This document shows, piece after piece, positions 27,246 to 36,926 of a stretch of 64,000 bases of DNA (positions are counted from its first letter, which is position 1; every line of letters starts with the position of its first letter). A program made the position numbers and the translations under genes. The notes under the pieces are model-generated. The model made no database searches, was not told the origin of the DNA, and saw only the letters and a list, made by a program, of their open reading frames with translations. Origin of the DNA: Bradyrhizobium sp. ISRA430 (GTDB lineage Bacteria > Pseudomonadota > Alphaproteobacteria > Rhizobiales > Xanthobacteraceae); assembly GCF_029909975.1 (NCBI RefSeq), contig NZ_CP094516.1, positions 1,922,001 to 1,986,000 on the forward strand, read 5' to 3'.

Positions 27246-28757
27246 ATGAACATCCGAAGCGCCTTTTCAATGGCGGCACGTCCTGTATTGATGGCCGGAC
27301 TACTTGCACTTGCGGCGTCGCCGCCGCTGTCCGTCCTTGCTCAAGACAGCTCGGTTCTGACCTATCACGGTGACAATAGCCGAAGCGGCCAGTACGTCGT
27401 TCCGACGTTGTCCTGGGAGAAAGCCAGATCGGTTGAGCTGGATCGGGCGTTCAACGCCCACGTCGCGGGCTCGATGTACGCCCAGCCACTTTACTGGCGT
27501 CCTCCTGGCGCGGACGCCGGGATGCTATTTGTGGCCACCGAGGACGACGTCGTCCAGGCCTTGGACGCGACGACCGGCAAGGAATTGTGGAGGCGCGTAG
27601 TCGGGCGTCCTGTTCGCCGTTCGTCGCTGCCGTGCGGGAATATCGATCCGCTTGGCATCACCGGGACGCCCGCAATCGACCCTACAACCCAAGCCATCTA
27701 TTTCGATGGTGCCGTGGAGCGGAGAAACGGCCCGCGCCACGAAGTGTTCGCACTCTCGACAAAGGATGGCAGCGTTCTCCCCGGCTGGCCGATCGATGTG
27801 GCTGCCCTTCTGCAAAAGGCAGGACGACATTTCGATCCGAGCGTCCACAACCAGCGTGCGGCACTCACCCTTCTCGACGGCACTGTCTATGTCGCCTTCA
27901 GTGGCCATTTCGGTGATTGCGGAAACTATCACGGCTGGGTGGTTGGACTCTCCCTGCGCGAACCCGGCAAGCATGTCAGTTTCGAAACGCGTGGGCGAGG
28001 AGGCGGCATCTGGGCGCCGGGTGGTCTCAGCGTCTCCGAGCACGACATCTACTTTGCGACCGGGAATACGCTCGGCGCACCGACCTGGAGCGACGGTGAA
28101 GCCGTGTTTCACGTTGGACCCGACCTGCGCCGCAGTGACGACAAGAAGGACTATTTTGCGCCGTCGGACTGGAAAACACTCGATGCCGGCGATGCGGATC
28201 TCGGGGGCAGCAATCCGCTTGCTTTCAACATATCCGGAGCCGGCGGGAGCCGCGCTCTGATCCTGGCGCTGGGAAAGGATGGCAAGGCTTATCTTCTCGA
28301 CCGAAATAGACTCGGCGGCGTTGGCGGCCAGTTGGCGGTCGAAACAGTATCCCAGTCGTCGATCGTCACGTCGCCAGCCGCCTATCGTGTCGGCGAAGAT
28401 GTCTTTGTTGCCTTCCAAGCCTCAGGAGCGCACTGCCCGCAGCCTGGCCGAGGCCACGATTTGACGGTCTTGAAGATCGCGGCAGGCCCGTCGCCGGCGG
28501 TCGCCACCGCCTGGTGCGGCGCGCTCCGCGGCCGCGGCTCCCCCATTGCGACCACCACGGACGGCCATTCCAACCCGATCGTCTGGATGCTTGGCGCCGA
28601 AGGCGACAATCGGCTGCACGCGTTCCGCGGCGATACCGGCGAACCGATTTTTGTCAGCGAGCCCTTGAGCGGTCTCCGACGCTTCCAGACGCTGATAGCG
28701 ACGCAGGATCGCCTCTATGTCGGCGCCGACGGGCGCATTTACGCCTTCAAGTTCTGA
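27246..28757 (+). CDS. Secreted PQQ-like beta-propeller protein
   Basis: A 503-residue exported protein. A signal peptide (LMAGLLALAASPPLSVLAQ) is followed by a quinoprotein-type propeller: TYHGDNSRSGQYVVPTLSW, FVATEDDVVQALDATTGKEL, GGIWAPGGLSVSEHDIYFAT, ALILALGKDGKAYLLDRNRL and, at the end, LYVGADGRIYAFKF. These blade motifs resemble PQQ-dependent dehydrogenases and BamB. I do not see the full set of PQQ and calcium ligands, so enzymatic activity is uncertain. It follows the ABM gene by about 100 bases. Confidence 0.75.
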   Translation: MNIRSAFSMAARPVLMAGLLALAASPPLSVLAQDSSVLTYHGDNSRSGQYVVPTLSWEKARSVELDRAFNAHVAGSMYAQPLYWRPPGADAGMLFVATEDDVVQALDATTGKELWRRVVGRPVRRSSLPCGNIDPLGITGTPAIDPTTQAIYFDGAVERRNGPRHEVFALSTKDGSVLPGWPIDVAALLQKAGRHFDPSVHNQRAALTLLDGTVYVAFSGHFGDCGNYHGWVVGLSLREPGKHVSFETRGRGGGIWAPGGLSVSEHDIYFATGNTLGAPTWSDGEAVFHVGPDLRRSDDKKDYFAPSDWKTLDAGDADLGGSNPLAFNISGAGGSRALILALGKDGKAYLLDRNRLGGVGGQLAVETVSQSSIVTSPAAYRVGEDVFVAFQASGAHCPQPGRGHDLTVLKIAAGPSPAVATAWCGALRGRGSPIATTTDGHSNPIVWMLGAEGDNRLHAFRGDTGEPIFVSEPLSGLRRFQTLIATQDRLYVGADGRIYAFKF

Positions 28758-28887
28758 ACGGCACGGTGATCACCTGAACGGTCATGACCCTGCTCCCCCC
28801 AATGCGCTCGTCAACTCTTTGATCCATCAGGCGATGTGCTAGTGTCCACGATCACCCAACCGGACCGACGGTGAACGCACTGTGATC

Positions 28888-29166
28888 ATGGTCGAGCGAG
28901 TCAGCGATGGCGATCCACTCGGATTCGAGGTGATCGTTCGTGTGGGAGACGGTGAGACCCGTCACCACGTCACTTTGGCACGAGATACTTGCGAGAGGCT
29001 GACGATGGGCACGTACCCGCCGGAGCATTGCATCAGGGCTGCGTTCCAATTTCTGCTTGACCGCGAACCCAAAGAGTCAATCCTGCGGCAATTCGACGTC
29101 ACCGTGATCTCCCGCTACTTTCCCGAGTTCGAGCGCGAGCTGCCGAGCTATCTCTCCCGATCCTGA
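28888..29166 (+). CDS. Small conserved hypothetical protein
   Basis: About 92 residues, soluble, with FEVIVRVGDGETRHHVTLAR and PPEHCIRAAFQFLLDREPKE near the middle and ISRYFPEFERELPSYL at the end. The alternating strands and a closing helix suggest a compact alpha/beta fold. I do not recognise a named family. A GTG at 28882 is an alternative start; there is no clear Shine-Dalgarno for either. Codon use looks like its neighbours. Confidence 0.6.
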   Translation: MVERVSDGDPLGFEVIVRVGDGETRHHVTLARDTCERLTMGTYPPEHCIRAAFQFLLDREPKESILRQFDVTVISRYFPEFERELPSYLSRS

Positions 29167-29342
29167 TTTGGCCGGCAATCGCCAGCATGTTGGCGGCCGC
29201 AGCCGGCATCCTAGGCATCGGAAAGAGGAACCCTCCCCCGGTGAGCAGCGGATGAACACGAACCGGCATGAACCTGTGACCGAGACTCGCGTTGACTTCG
29301 CGTCGAAATGTCCGCCCCTCAGTTTCGCAGCAAAGGGCATGA

Positions 29343-29714
<372 letters not shown>

Positions 29715-29814
29715 TCCAGAGTTCTGGGCATCAAGTTCGCCGACATTCTTCGTGCAGCGCCTGATGCGCCTTGTTCAGCCTTAGGAACAAGCGCCTTCGA
29801 CGCGATGTTTTCCC

Positions 29815-31014
29815 ATGAACGCCACTGCTCGCGAGGCAGCGATGTTCCTGCACAGGATCAAGATCCTCACGCTCGCCGGGTTTACGGTATGGATCGACAT
29901 CTCGTGGCTCATCCTGGCGGCTCTGTTCATTTGGACACTGGCGCTCGGCGAGTTCCCCCGCACAGTTCCGAATTTATCGGCCAGCGCCTATTGGTGGATG
30001 GGGTTCGCCGGCACGATCGGTTTGTTCATCTCGATCGTCCTGCATGAGCTGAGCCACGCTCTGATTGCGCGGCGTTACGACATGCCAATCGCCGGCATTA
30101 CTCTGTTCATCTTCGGCGGGGTCGCTGAACTGCACAAGGAGCCGAGCAGCGCCAAGGCAGAATTCCTTATGGCGATCGGCGGGCCGATCGCAAGCATGGT
30201 GCTTGGCACCATCTTGCTCCTGGTCGCTGCTGCAGGTGAGCAGACCCTGTCTCGCGCCGCATTCGGCGTGCTCGACTATCTTGGTACCCTCAATTGGATC
30301 TTGGCGCTGTTCAATCTCATTCCCGCGTTCCCGCTGGACGGCGGACGGGTGCTCCGCGCCGGCCTTTGGGGCTGGATGAGCGACTTTGGACGGGCCACAC
30401 GCATTGCCGCCGGCAGTGGCGAGTTCTTTGGCATTGCCATGATCCTGTACGGCATCCTGGAATTCATCGCCGGTAGTACAATCAGTGGTGTCTGGCTGTT
30501 CTTTATTGGGTATTTCCTGCACGGCGCCGCCGGTGCGGCGCGGCACGAGTTGGCACTTCGCCGAACTTTCGGTGGGCTTCCCGTTTCCACGCTCATGCAA
30601 CGTAATCCGATCGGGGTCGCACCGGATCTTTCCATTGCGAAATTGATCGAGGACTACTTTTATAGATACTACTTTAAGGCTTTCCCAGTGCTGCGCGACG
30701 GCGAACTCCTCGGCTGCATCATGGCGAAAGACGTCCGCGATCTGGGTCCCTCCGACACCACCCGGCGCCACGTCGCTGATGTCATGCGCCCCTGCTCGCC
30801 GGAGATCATTGTCCCTCCGCATCTGGATGCGCTGGAGGCGCTTGCCAGGATGCAGGGCGGTCGGCACAGCCGGCTGCTTGTGGTCGAACAGGGACGGCTT
30901 CTCGGCGTCCTGGCCTTGTCCGATATGCTTCAATACCTCTCGCTGAAGCAGGAGCTTGACCCAAACATGCAGGATCTTCCGTGGAACGATGCCAGGACCC
31001 GGGTTGGGATCTGA
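29815..31014 (+). CDS. Site-2 protease (M50) with C-terminal CBS pair
   Basis: A 399-residue intramembrane zinc metalloprotease. The zinc motif is HELSH (77-81) in a membrane helix, and the third ligand lies in FPLDGGRVLRA (Asp175). Around these are about six hydrophobic segments. After residue ~240 two CBS domains follow (STLMQRNPIGVAPDLSIAKL and DVMRPCSPEIIVPPHLDALE). This is the Rip/YdcA-like group, in which CBS domains may sense adenine nucleotides. The substrate, typically an anti-sigma factor, cannot be inferred as none is nearby. An ATG at 29842 is a possible alternative start. Confidence 0.9.
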   Translation: MNATAREAAMFLHRIKILTLAGFTVWIDISWLILAALFIWTLALGEFPRTVPNLSASAYWWMGFAGTIGLFISIVLHELSHALIARRYDMPIAGITLFIFGGVAELHKEPSSAKAEFLMAIGGPIASMVLGTILLLVAAAGEQTLSRAAFGVLDYLGTLNWILALFNLIPAFPLDGGRVLRAGLWGWMSDFGRATRIAAGSGEFFGIAMILYGILEFIAGSTISGVWLFFIGYFLHGAAGAARHELALRRTFGGLPVSTLMQRNPIGVAPDLSIAKLIEDYFYRYYFKAFPVLRDGELLGCIMAKDVRDLGPSDTTRRHVADVMRPCSPEIIVPPHLDALEALARMQGGRHSRLLVVEQGRLLGVLALSDMLQYLSLKQELDPNMQDLPWNDARTRVGI

Positions 31015-31367
31015 AGCGCCTCTGTGCGCGAGTGCTGAAGCAGCTTGGTATCAATCGGCTGACCAAATCATAAGGTCAGGACGCAGAAGGTCGGCTCAGC
31101 CAGGTTGAAGGCGATGCCCGAAGCCCGAAAGCCAAGCGCCGCGGCCCACGGCACCAACATGTCGATGGCAGAATCCCTGCCCCTGAGTCGGCTCCTGCCA
31201 AATCTCGACCGATCCATCGACCCATTGGCCAAAGCCCCTATTGCTCGTCAATGAAGGTGGCCGTCACTGCGAGGCGCGTGGACCGCGCGCCCCCTTCATT
31301 CGCCGCCTGACGCAGAGAGGGCGCTGACCCGGGCGCGTTAACTTGCGTGACATCACTTCATGACCGC
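31015..31367. other. Gene-free stretch
   Basis: About 350 bases with no supported gene. A minus-strand frame of some 50 codons ending near 31068 begins with an ATG near 31220, but it has no recognisable homology or ribosome binding site and I leave it unassigned. Confidence 0.4.
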
Positions 31368-31643
31368 TCACTTACCACCAAGAGGCTTCGCGGGTGCGCC
31401 ATTCTTGTTTCCGGGCAGGCCGGCAATTTCCGCGGAATCCTGTTGCTTGACCGTCGGATTCACCTGCTCAGCGACTGTTGCGGAACGAGGCGGAGGGCCG
31501 CTCTGGATTCCGGCGTCGCCTGGAATTCCGGCGCCTGAATTCTGGGCGCTCGGAACGTGGGTGTCGAGGTTCATCGTTTGCGCGGCGGCCGGCGGAGCCG
31601 ATACCGCCGCCGCAACGATCACTGTGCCAACAATGTTCTTCAT
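31368..31643 (-). CDS. Small exported protein, Bradyrhizobium type
   Basis: About 91 residues: a signal peptide (MKNIVGTVIVAAAVSAPPAA, cleavage near AAA-QT) and a short, disordered, Gly/Pro/Asn-rich mature region (NLDTHVPSAQNSGAGIPGDA, ending GNKNGAPAKPLGGK). I remember similar small secreted proteins with THVPSAQNSGAGIPG in Bradyrhizobium, without a known function. The ATG at 31643 is preferred over the one at 31652 because GGAG precedes it; the gap is only three bases, shorter than ideal. Confidence 0.65.
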   Translation of the reverse strand: MKNIVGTVIVAAAVSAPPAAAQTMNLDTHVPSAQNSGAGIPGDAGIQSGPPPRSATVAEQVNPTVKQQDSAEIAGLPGNKNGAPAKPLGGK

Positions 31644-32001
31644 CGTCTCCATCCTTTTTCGTTGGAAGGTGTCGGAACAAGAGCCGTTCGGCCTTCTCCC
31701 GATTTGCCAACACCGGTCGCGAACGCCTGTTTCCGCCCGCGCCGAATTTAACGTGTGAGGAATCGCGGCCCCACGGGGTGACCAAAGCGCGGCGCAACGA
31801 CGCGACCGGCACGGATTTGCGTGGATCAAGTGCCGCTCAGTTCCGCAGGCAGAACCGCCTATTCGCATCGATCCACGTTTTGGAGCCCAAGGTGGCCTCC
31901 GCACGGTTCATGCCTTCAAGTCGTCCGGGCAAAAAGCGCTGTGGACATTCTCGTGTACCGAAGGCCCGTGCCTCGGTTACCGAATTCGACCCGCGAAGCA
32001 A
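31644..32001. other. Spacer between two minus-strand genes
   Basis: Around 360 bases lying upstream of the small exported protein gene and downstream of the aldehyde dehydrogenase gene. No gene is supported. The exported-protein promoter should be in the left part. I see no clear terminator. Confidence 0.4.
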
Positions 32002-33435
32002 CTACAGTGGCTCAACCAAGACCGACTTGATATTGCAGAATTCGCGGATTCCAAATTCGGATAGTTCACGCCCGTAGCCACTGTCCTTGACGCCGCCGAA
32101 TGCCAACCTTGGGTCTGAACGGACGTTCTCGTTCACAAACGCGGCGCCCGCGTCGAGCTCTTCCGCCGCTATCCGTTCTCCTCGAGCGGCGTCACCGGTA
32201 ATCACCGCCGCTCCGAGACCAAAGTGACTGGCGTTGACGGTACGGATCGCGTCCACCTCGTCCTTGGCGGAAATGACGGCGGCGACCGGTCCGAACACCT
32301 CTTCATCATGCGCAGGCTGCCCGGGCCGCACGTTTGACAGCACCGTGGCGGGATACCATGCACCCGGTTGCTTCGGCACTTCGCCACCGAGCAGAATTTT
32401 GGCGCCCTTCTTCACGCTATGGCTAACCTGGCTCGCAATCTGATCGCGCGAATGTACGCTTTCCATCGGTCCCAGTCTGGTCTTCGGATTGCTCGGGTCT
32501 CCCACTACATAGTGGCGCATCTCTTCGATCAGCGCGCGCTCGAACACTTCCCGTATGCTCTCGACCACGACAAACCGCTTGGCCGCAATGCAGCTCTGGC
32601 CGCCATTGACCATCCGTCCGCGCGCGCAGATCTTGGCGGCCGCAATGGGATCGGCATCTTCCAGAACGATGTAGCCGTCCGATCCTCCAAGCTCGAACAC
32701 GCCCTTCTTCATGACGGCGCCCGCAGTTGCAGCGACAGACTTTCCGGCCGCGACGCTGCCCGTCAGCGTCACGGCGGCAATATGCGGATCCTCGATCAGC
32801 GGCTTGAGGTCCTTGGATGACAGAAGCACTGTTCGGAAGATGTTGGTCGGAAATCCGGCCTCCCGAAAGACCTCCTCAATCGCAAGCGCGCAGCCGGGCA
32901 CATTGGAAGCATGTTTGAGAACGCCGCCATTTCCGGCCATCAGATGCGGCGCCGCAAATCGCATCACCTGCCAGAAGGGAAAATTCCAGGGCATCACCGC
33001 AAGGATGACGCCGAGCGGATTGAATGTCACGAAAGCACGAGGGGGAGGCTTTGGCCCGGCATGGTTGACGCTCATATCCTGAGGGATTGGCCTCAAAAAT
33101 TCTTCGGCATGTTCCGCAAAAAATTCGCAACACCAAGCGCACTTCTCGAGCTCGGCCAAACCATCCGTAACGGTCTTGCCCATCTCGTCGGTCATCAATC
33201 TGGCATAGCGTTCGCGGTTCCTGCGAATGGCTTGCGCCGCGTTCTTCATCAGATCCGAACGAACGCTGAATGGAGTCCGCCGCCAGTCAATTTGCGCCCG
33301 ATGCACATCAGCCGCAATCGACATGGCTTGATCCACTGCATGTCCTTGATAAACGCGGCCGTTTTCGCCAGTCGCCGGATTGATGGTCTGGAATGAACGA
33401 GCTGCCGCCGCTGCCAGAGTCTTTGTCTTGGCCAT
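32002..33435 (-). CDS. NAD(P)-dependent succinate-semialdehyde dehydrogenase-like aldehyde dehydrogenase
   Basis: A 477-residue ALDH-superfamily enzyme. Catalytic residues are visible: Asn151 (MPWNFPFWQ), Glu248 (FELGGSDGYIVL) and the nucleophile Cys282 (NGGQSCIAAKR). The cofactor loop TLTGSVAAGKSVAA and the C-terminal VNENVRSDPRLAFGGVKDSG fit the succinate-semialdehyde dehydrogenase group (GabD/Sad). That group oxidises succinate semialdehyde to succinate in GABA degradation. No GABA transaminase is adjacent, so the substrate is tentative. The gene is single and divergent from the glycosylase-like gene. Confidence 0.85.
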   Translation of the reverse strand: MAKTKTLAAAAARSFQTINPATGENGRVYQGHAVDQAMSIAADVHRAQIDWRRTPFSVRSDLMKNAAQAIRRNRERYARLMTDEMGKTVTDGLAELEKCAWCCEFFAEHAEEFLRPIPQDMSVNHAGPKPPPRAFVTFNPLGVILAVMPWNFPFWQVMRFAAPHLMAGNGGVLKHASNVPGCALAIEEVFREAGFPTNIFRTVLLSSKDLKPLIEDPHIAAVTLTGSVAAGKSVAATAGAVMKKGVFELGGSDGYIVLEDADPIAAAKICARGRMVNGGQSCIAAKRFVVVESIREVFERALIEEMRHYVVGDPSNPKTRLGPMESVHSRDQIASQVSHSVKKGAKILLGGEVPKQPGAWYPATVLSNVRPGQPAHDEEVFGPVAAVISAKDEVDAIRTVNASHFGLGAAVITGDAARGERIAAEELDAGAAFVNENVRSDPRLAFGGVKDSGYGRELSEFGIREFCNIKSVLVEPL

Positions 33436-33589
33436 GTCACGCTCCTATTCTTTGGCATTGATGCGCGCGGCAGCCATGCGTCGAGCGCTCTCTAGAACGA
33501 GCTTATGGGTCGAAAACTCGCGCCGGCAACACCGGGTTCCAATGCGGAATTCCGAGGGTCTAGCGCTCTTGGAAATCGGCGGCGCGACG

Positions 33590-34213
33590 ATGGTTGATAG
33601 AACCAGAACGTCGCCGTTCTCAGGCCTGGCAGAGGAACCGATGGGCAAGGCAAGCGCCCCCAACACACGTCTCGATCATCGTCGTGTCGCGCCCGAGGGC
33701 CGGTTCCGACGACCGCGGCTATACGTGGTTGGCGAGGCACCCGGCGCCGAGGAGTCTACGCAGGGCAGGCCTTTTGTCGGTCCGGCCGGCAGAGCGTTGC
33801 GCGAGATGCTGGAGGAGGCCGGAATCGAACCCCGCCAGGTGCGTTTGGCAAACGTCATTCCTTTCCGGCCAATCGCATATTCCAAGGATCGGAAACCACG
33901 CAATCGCAGCCCAACGATCGAGGAAGTCGACCACTATGGCGCAGCCGTGTTAGCCGACATCCGGCGTTCAAGGCCTGGCATAATCGTTGCGCTCGGCAGC
34001 ACAGCATCCCGCCTGTTTGGCCAGTCACAATCAATCCGGATGACGCGCAAGGCAAAACTGCAATTTGAAGGCCATCCGCTCCGCATCACTTTCCACCCAG
34101 CCTACGCCCGCCGCTTCGGCGGGCGTAACGGCGATGCATGGCGTCAGGCGGTCGCTGATCTCCGCCTGGCTTGGCAAGAATCGGCGGTTCATTTGAATCC
34201 AAATCGCGCTTGA
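33590..34213 (+). CDS. Uracil-DNA glycosylase superfamily protein, cysteine-free
   Basis: About 207 residues of the UDG fold. Motif A is GEAPGAEESTQGRPFVGPAG (48-67), followed by LANVIPFRP, the helix start IIVALGSTASRLFG and a C-terminal FHPAYARR that replaces the family's HPS/HPSP motif. These are marks of family 4/5 uracil-DNA glycosylases, which remove uracil from DNA and normally carry a [4Fe-4S] cluster bound by four cysteines. This protein contains no cysteine at all, so the cluster is absent. Function may be altered. Start uncertain; ATGs at 33542 and 33641 are alternatives. Confidence 0.8.
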   Translation: MVDRTRTSPFSGLAEEPMGKASAPNTRLDHRRVAPEGRFRRPRLYVVGEAPGAEESTQGRPFVGPAGRALREMLEEAGIEPRQVRLANVIPFRPIAYSKDRKPRNRSPTIEEVDHYGAAVLADIRRSRPGIIVALGSTASRLFGQSQSIRMTRKAKLQFEGHPLRITFHPAYARRFGGRNGDAWRQAVADLRLAWQESAVHLNPNRA

Positions 34214-34321
34214 AGACTGGATGACGCGTACCATTGACGATTTCGGCCTCGATCGACCGCGAGGTCACCGGCGGCGGAAACGAAACGCACAATGTGCGAT
34301 CCGTCGCTCAGGTCCGCACCG

Positions 34322-35143
34322 TCAACCGGGCAGGTTCTGAATTCGACCCCAGGTGCTCTTGGTGCCCCAGATCCCTGAGCGCAGCGCCTCGAGTTGCACG
34401 ATCTGGCTGTGGTCGACGAACAGATTGACCTCGTTTCCGTAGTTCTTGACATACCATTCAAAGACCTGCGGGTCGGCGCCTTCGAACATGACCTTTTCGA
34501 GCCCGAGCTGATTGATGATGCGGGCGACCACATCGGTGCGCCAACTGCTGACGTTTTCGGTGATCCCTTCGCTTTCGATCATGATGATGTCGGCTCCGGC
34601 ATCGAGCACCCGCTCGGCTTGCGCGACGAGCCAGCCGACATCCTTGGTACCCTCGGCTGCGAGCTCCTCGGTCGACGTGCTGCCGCCAGCGCCGAACTGA
34701 ATGCCGAGTTCGGGCTTCGCCTTCAGCCCCGCTCTTTTCACCTTCTGCACGAGACGCAGCAGGCTATCGGTCGGCAAGCTGATGAAGCCTGTCGAAATCT
34801 CGATCACATCAAAGCCAAGCACCTTGGCCTCCTCGATGTAGCGATCGACCGCGTCCACGCCGAAGCGCACAACGTTCTCGATCCAGCCGCCGGTTGAGAC
34901 GTAGACGTCATGATCGTGCGCCAGCTTGTTGATCGACCTGACCGCATCGGCTGGCATCAGCGCAAAAGAACCACCGGCATATTTGAGACCGTCAACCCAG
35001 GTGCCGACCGTTTCCAGGATATCGGCCAGATGGCGGGGACCATAGGCGCTGTAATAGGGACCTCTGATCTCGGTGATGCCGACCCGGCGCGGCTTGGCCG
35101 AGCGTGCCGCCCGGGGAATGAAGGGAAATGTGGTGTCTGCCAT
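34322..35143 (-). CDS. Phosphosulfolactate synthase (ComA)-like protein
   Basis: About 273 residues forming a TIM barrel of the ComA/HSA32 family. Segments are GITEIRGPYYSAYGPRHLAD, VDGLKYAGGSFALMP, DVYVSTGGWIENVV, GFDVIEISTGFISLP, GADIIMIESEGITENV and LGLEKVMFEGADP. In methanogens ComA adds sulfite to phosphoenolpyruvate to make phosphosulfolactate for coenzyme M. Bacterial homologues are mostly uncharacterised. The start at 35143 has a strong GAGGAGG eight bases upstream. The gene follows a PrpD-like gene by 13 bases on the same strand, so the two are probably one operon. Confidence 0.85.
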   Translation of the reverse strand: MADTTFPFIPRAARSAKPRRVGITEIRGPYYSAYGPRHLADILETVGTWVDGLKYAGGSFALMPADAVRSINKLAHDHDVYVSTGGWIENVVRFGVDAVDRYIEEAKVLGFDVIEISTGFISLPTDSLLRLVQKVKRAGLKAKPELGIQFGAGGSTSTEELAAEGTKDVGWLVAQAERVLDAGADIIMIESEGITENVSSWRTDVVARIINQLGLEKVMFEGADPQVFEWYVKNYGNEVNLFVDHSQIVQLEALRSGIWGTKSTWGRIQNLPG

Positions 35144-35156
35144 GGCTTCATCCTCC

Positions 35157-36548
35157 TCAGAACTTCGTTCGAACCTCCGCCGGCGGGATTGAGATGTCGC
35201 CGAGCAGCGACGTGAGAGCGGCAACTGGGCACTCCTCCAGCGACGCAATCGCCTCGGCGAGTGCGTCGCACTCGGAACGGCTCGCGACGGCAGCCGTGAC
35301 GCTATCGAACTTGCGGCGCGCCGCGGCCCAATCGAACGGCCTGGTATGAAAGCCGTGATAATCGTCGCAACGGATCCGAAACACAGTCCCGTCCTTCTGT
35401 TCGACTTCGAGATCAGCAGGGATCCGCTGCGGGAACTGCGCCGACAGGCCGGGATCGGGCGTGACCGTCACCTTCCGCAGCAGCATCTGGACATCTTCGG
35501 CCGAAATCCGTTCGGGTGCGTATTGCTCCGGCTGCACCTCGCCGTCGATCAACGCGACCGCCAGCATGTAGGGCAGACTGTGATCGGCCTCCTCCTTGGT
35601 TCGCACGATTCGCTTGTCGCCCTCCTCCCCTCCGCCAATGATCTGATGGGCTACCGCAAACGTCTTGAGCCGTATTGCCGAGACTGCGGCCGCCTCGAAG
35701 CCCGGGCGAGCACGAATATCGAGCGCTGCGTCGAGCGCAGATTGGGCGTGGATCTCGGCATTATGCTGCTTCACGATCGTTCGGCGCACGCCTTCCAGAT
35801 CCTCTTGTCGCCAGTCAATCTCGAAGGGGCCGCCGATCACCTCCTTGAATCCCTTGATGCCCTCGAACACAGCTTGGGGGCCGGTAATGCCGCGACTGGC
35901 GAGCAGCGCTGCGTGCGTGGCCGACATCGCCGTATTCGGATAGGCGAGTCCCTTCCAGTGAGACAGCGCGCCTGTGCGGGTGATACGCAGCGCATTGTTG
36001 GCAGTGCCGCTGATGGCGATCGCATGCGCGATCTGTGCAGACGGCAAGGCCAGCGCCTTGGCAGCGCCTGCAGCGGCCGCGTACGCCCCCTGTGTGGTAT
36101 GATCGAAGCCCTTGTCGCGGACCGGAGCGGCATCGCTCAATCGGATGTGGACCTGGTAGGCGACAGCGAGCGCGGTGAGCAGATCGGCCCCACTCGCCTC
36201 CCGCATCTCCGCTGTTGCCAGGACTGCGCCGAGATTGTCGGATGGATGGCACGTCTCACCGGGCGCTATATAGCTGTCCATGAAATCAAGGTACCGGCTG
36301 AGAGCGCCATTGTAGAACGCGGCGCGGTCCGGCGCGGTGCGACCGCCTCCGATGAGCGTGGACAACGGACGACCGCCAAGTTCGGCGACGAGACCGCGAA
36401 TCGCCGCGACAGGCGGCGCATCCAGCGCTGCGATGGCTACACCAACCGTATCCAGCACGCGAATTTTGAGCTGCTCCAGCGCCCGCTCGCTCAGATCCTC
36501 CAGTCGGGCACGTTCCACAAACGTTGCGAGCTCCTGTACCTCTTTCAT
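35157..36548 (-). CDS. MmgE/PrpD family protein
   Basis: A 463-residue member of the 2-methylcitrate dehydratase/cis-aconitate decarboxylase/iminodisuccinate epimerase superfamily. Typical segments are VLDTVGVAIAALDAPPVAAI, AAFYNGALSRYLDFMDSY, HPSDNLGAVLATAE, and FDHTTQGAYAAAAGAAKALA with ISGTANNALRITRTG. The aspartate and histidine around LDFMDSY and CHPSDN are present. No prpB or prpC is nearby, so a methylcitrate role is unlikely from context. It is the first gene of a two-gene unit with the ComA-like gene, which suggests joint action on a small carboxylate. Confidence 0.85.
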   Translation of the reverse strand: MKEVQELATFVERARLEDLSERALEQLKIRVLDTVGVAIAALDAPPVAAIRGLVAELGGRPLSTLIGGGRTAPDRAAFYNGALSRYLDFMDSYIAPGETCHPSDNLGAVLATAEMREASGADLLTALAVAYQVHIRLSDAAPVRDKGFDHTTQGAYAAAAGAAKALALPSAQIAHAIAISGTANNALRITRTGALSHWKGLAYPNTAMSATHAALLASRGITGPQAVFEGIKGFKEVIGGPFEIDWRQEDLEGVRRTIVKQHNAEIHAQSALDAALDIRARPGFEAAAVSAIRLKTFAVAHQIIGGGEEGDKRIVRTKEEADHSLPYMLAVALIDGEVQPEQYAPERISAEDVQMLLRKVTVTPDPGLSAQFPQRIPADLEVEQKDGTVFRIRCDDYHGFHTRPFDWAAARRKFDSVTAAVASRSECDALAEAIASLEECPVAALTSLLGDISIPPAEVRTKF

Positions 36549-36926
36549 GACCGCAGGCTCCTTGTCTTGCTCCGCTGCCGAGCTCCGCCCATGCGGGCAA
36601 GCATTCCAGCACGGTCAGCCTCAGGCCCGCATCGTCGCCGTCCTTTCAGCCGCTTGCCTGCGATGCAGGGTCAACGTAACAGCATGAAGACGGTTGCAAC
36701 GCGAGAACAAGAACCGGGATGGGTAACTGGGCTCGATTACGACGGCCCGCCGCGTCTGGCTTGAACCGAGCGATGTCATCAATGCCCCCCTTGCCAAGTT
36801 GAGAAAGCTGTTGAGACGGTAGCGCCGGACCCCGCTAGCTGTGACCGGCGCGGCGGGGGTCCGCATGCCGGCGATATCTTCCGTCAGCTCACTTGCTTGG
36901 CTGATGCGATCGTCGTGTTGCTCTGT
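36549..36926. other. Spacer upstream of the PrpD-like gene
   Basis: About 380 bases with no supported gene. The right end abuts the 3' end of the CBS protein gene, and the promoter of the PrpD-like/ComA-like pair should lie near 36,550-36,700. Confidence 0.4.

Noticed and set aside
28975..28995. TGGCAC followed by TTGC, considered as a sigma-54 promoter
   Set aside because: Spacing does not fit the -24/-12 consensus and it lies inside a coding region.
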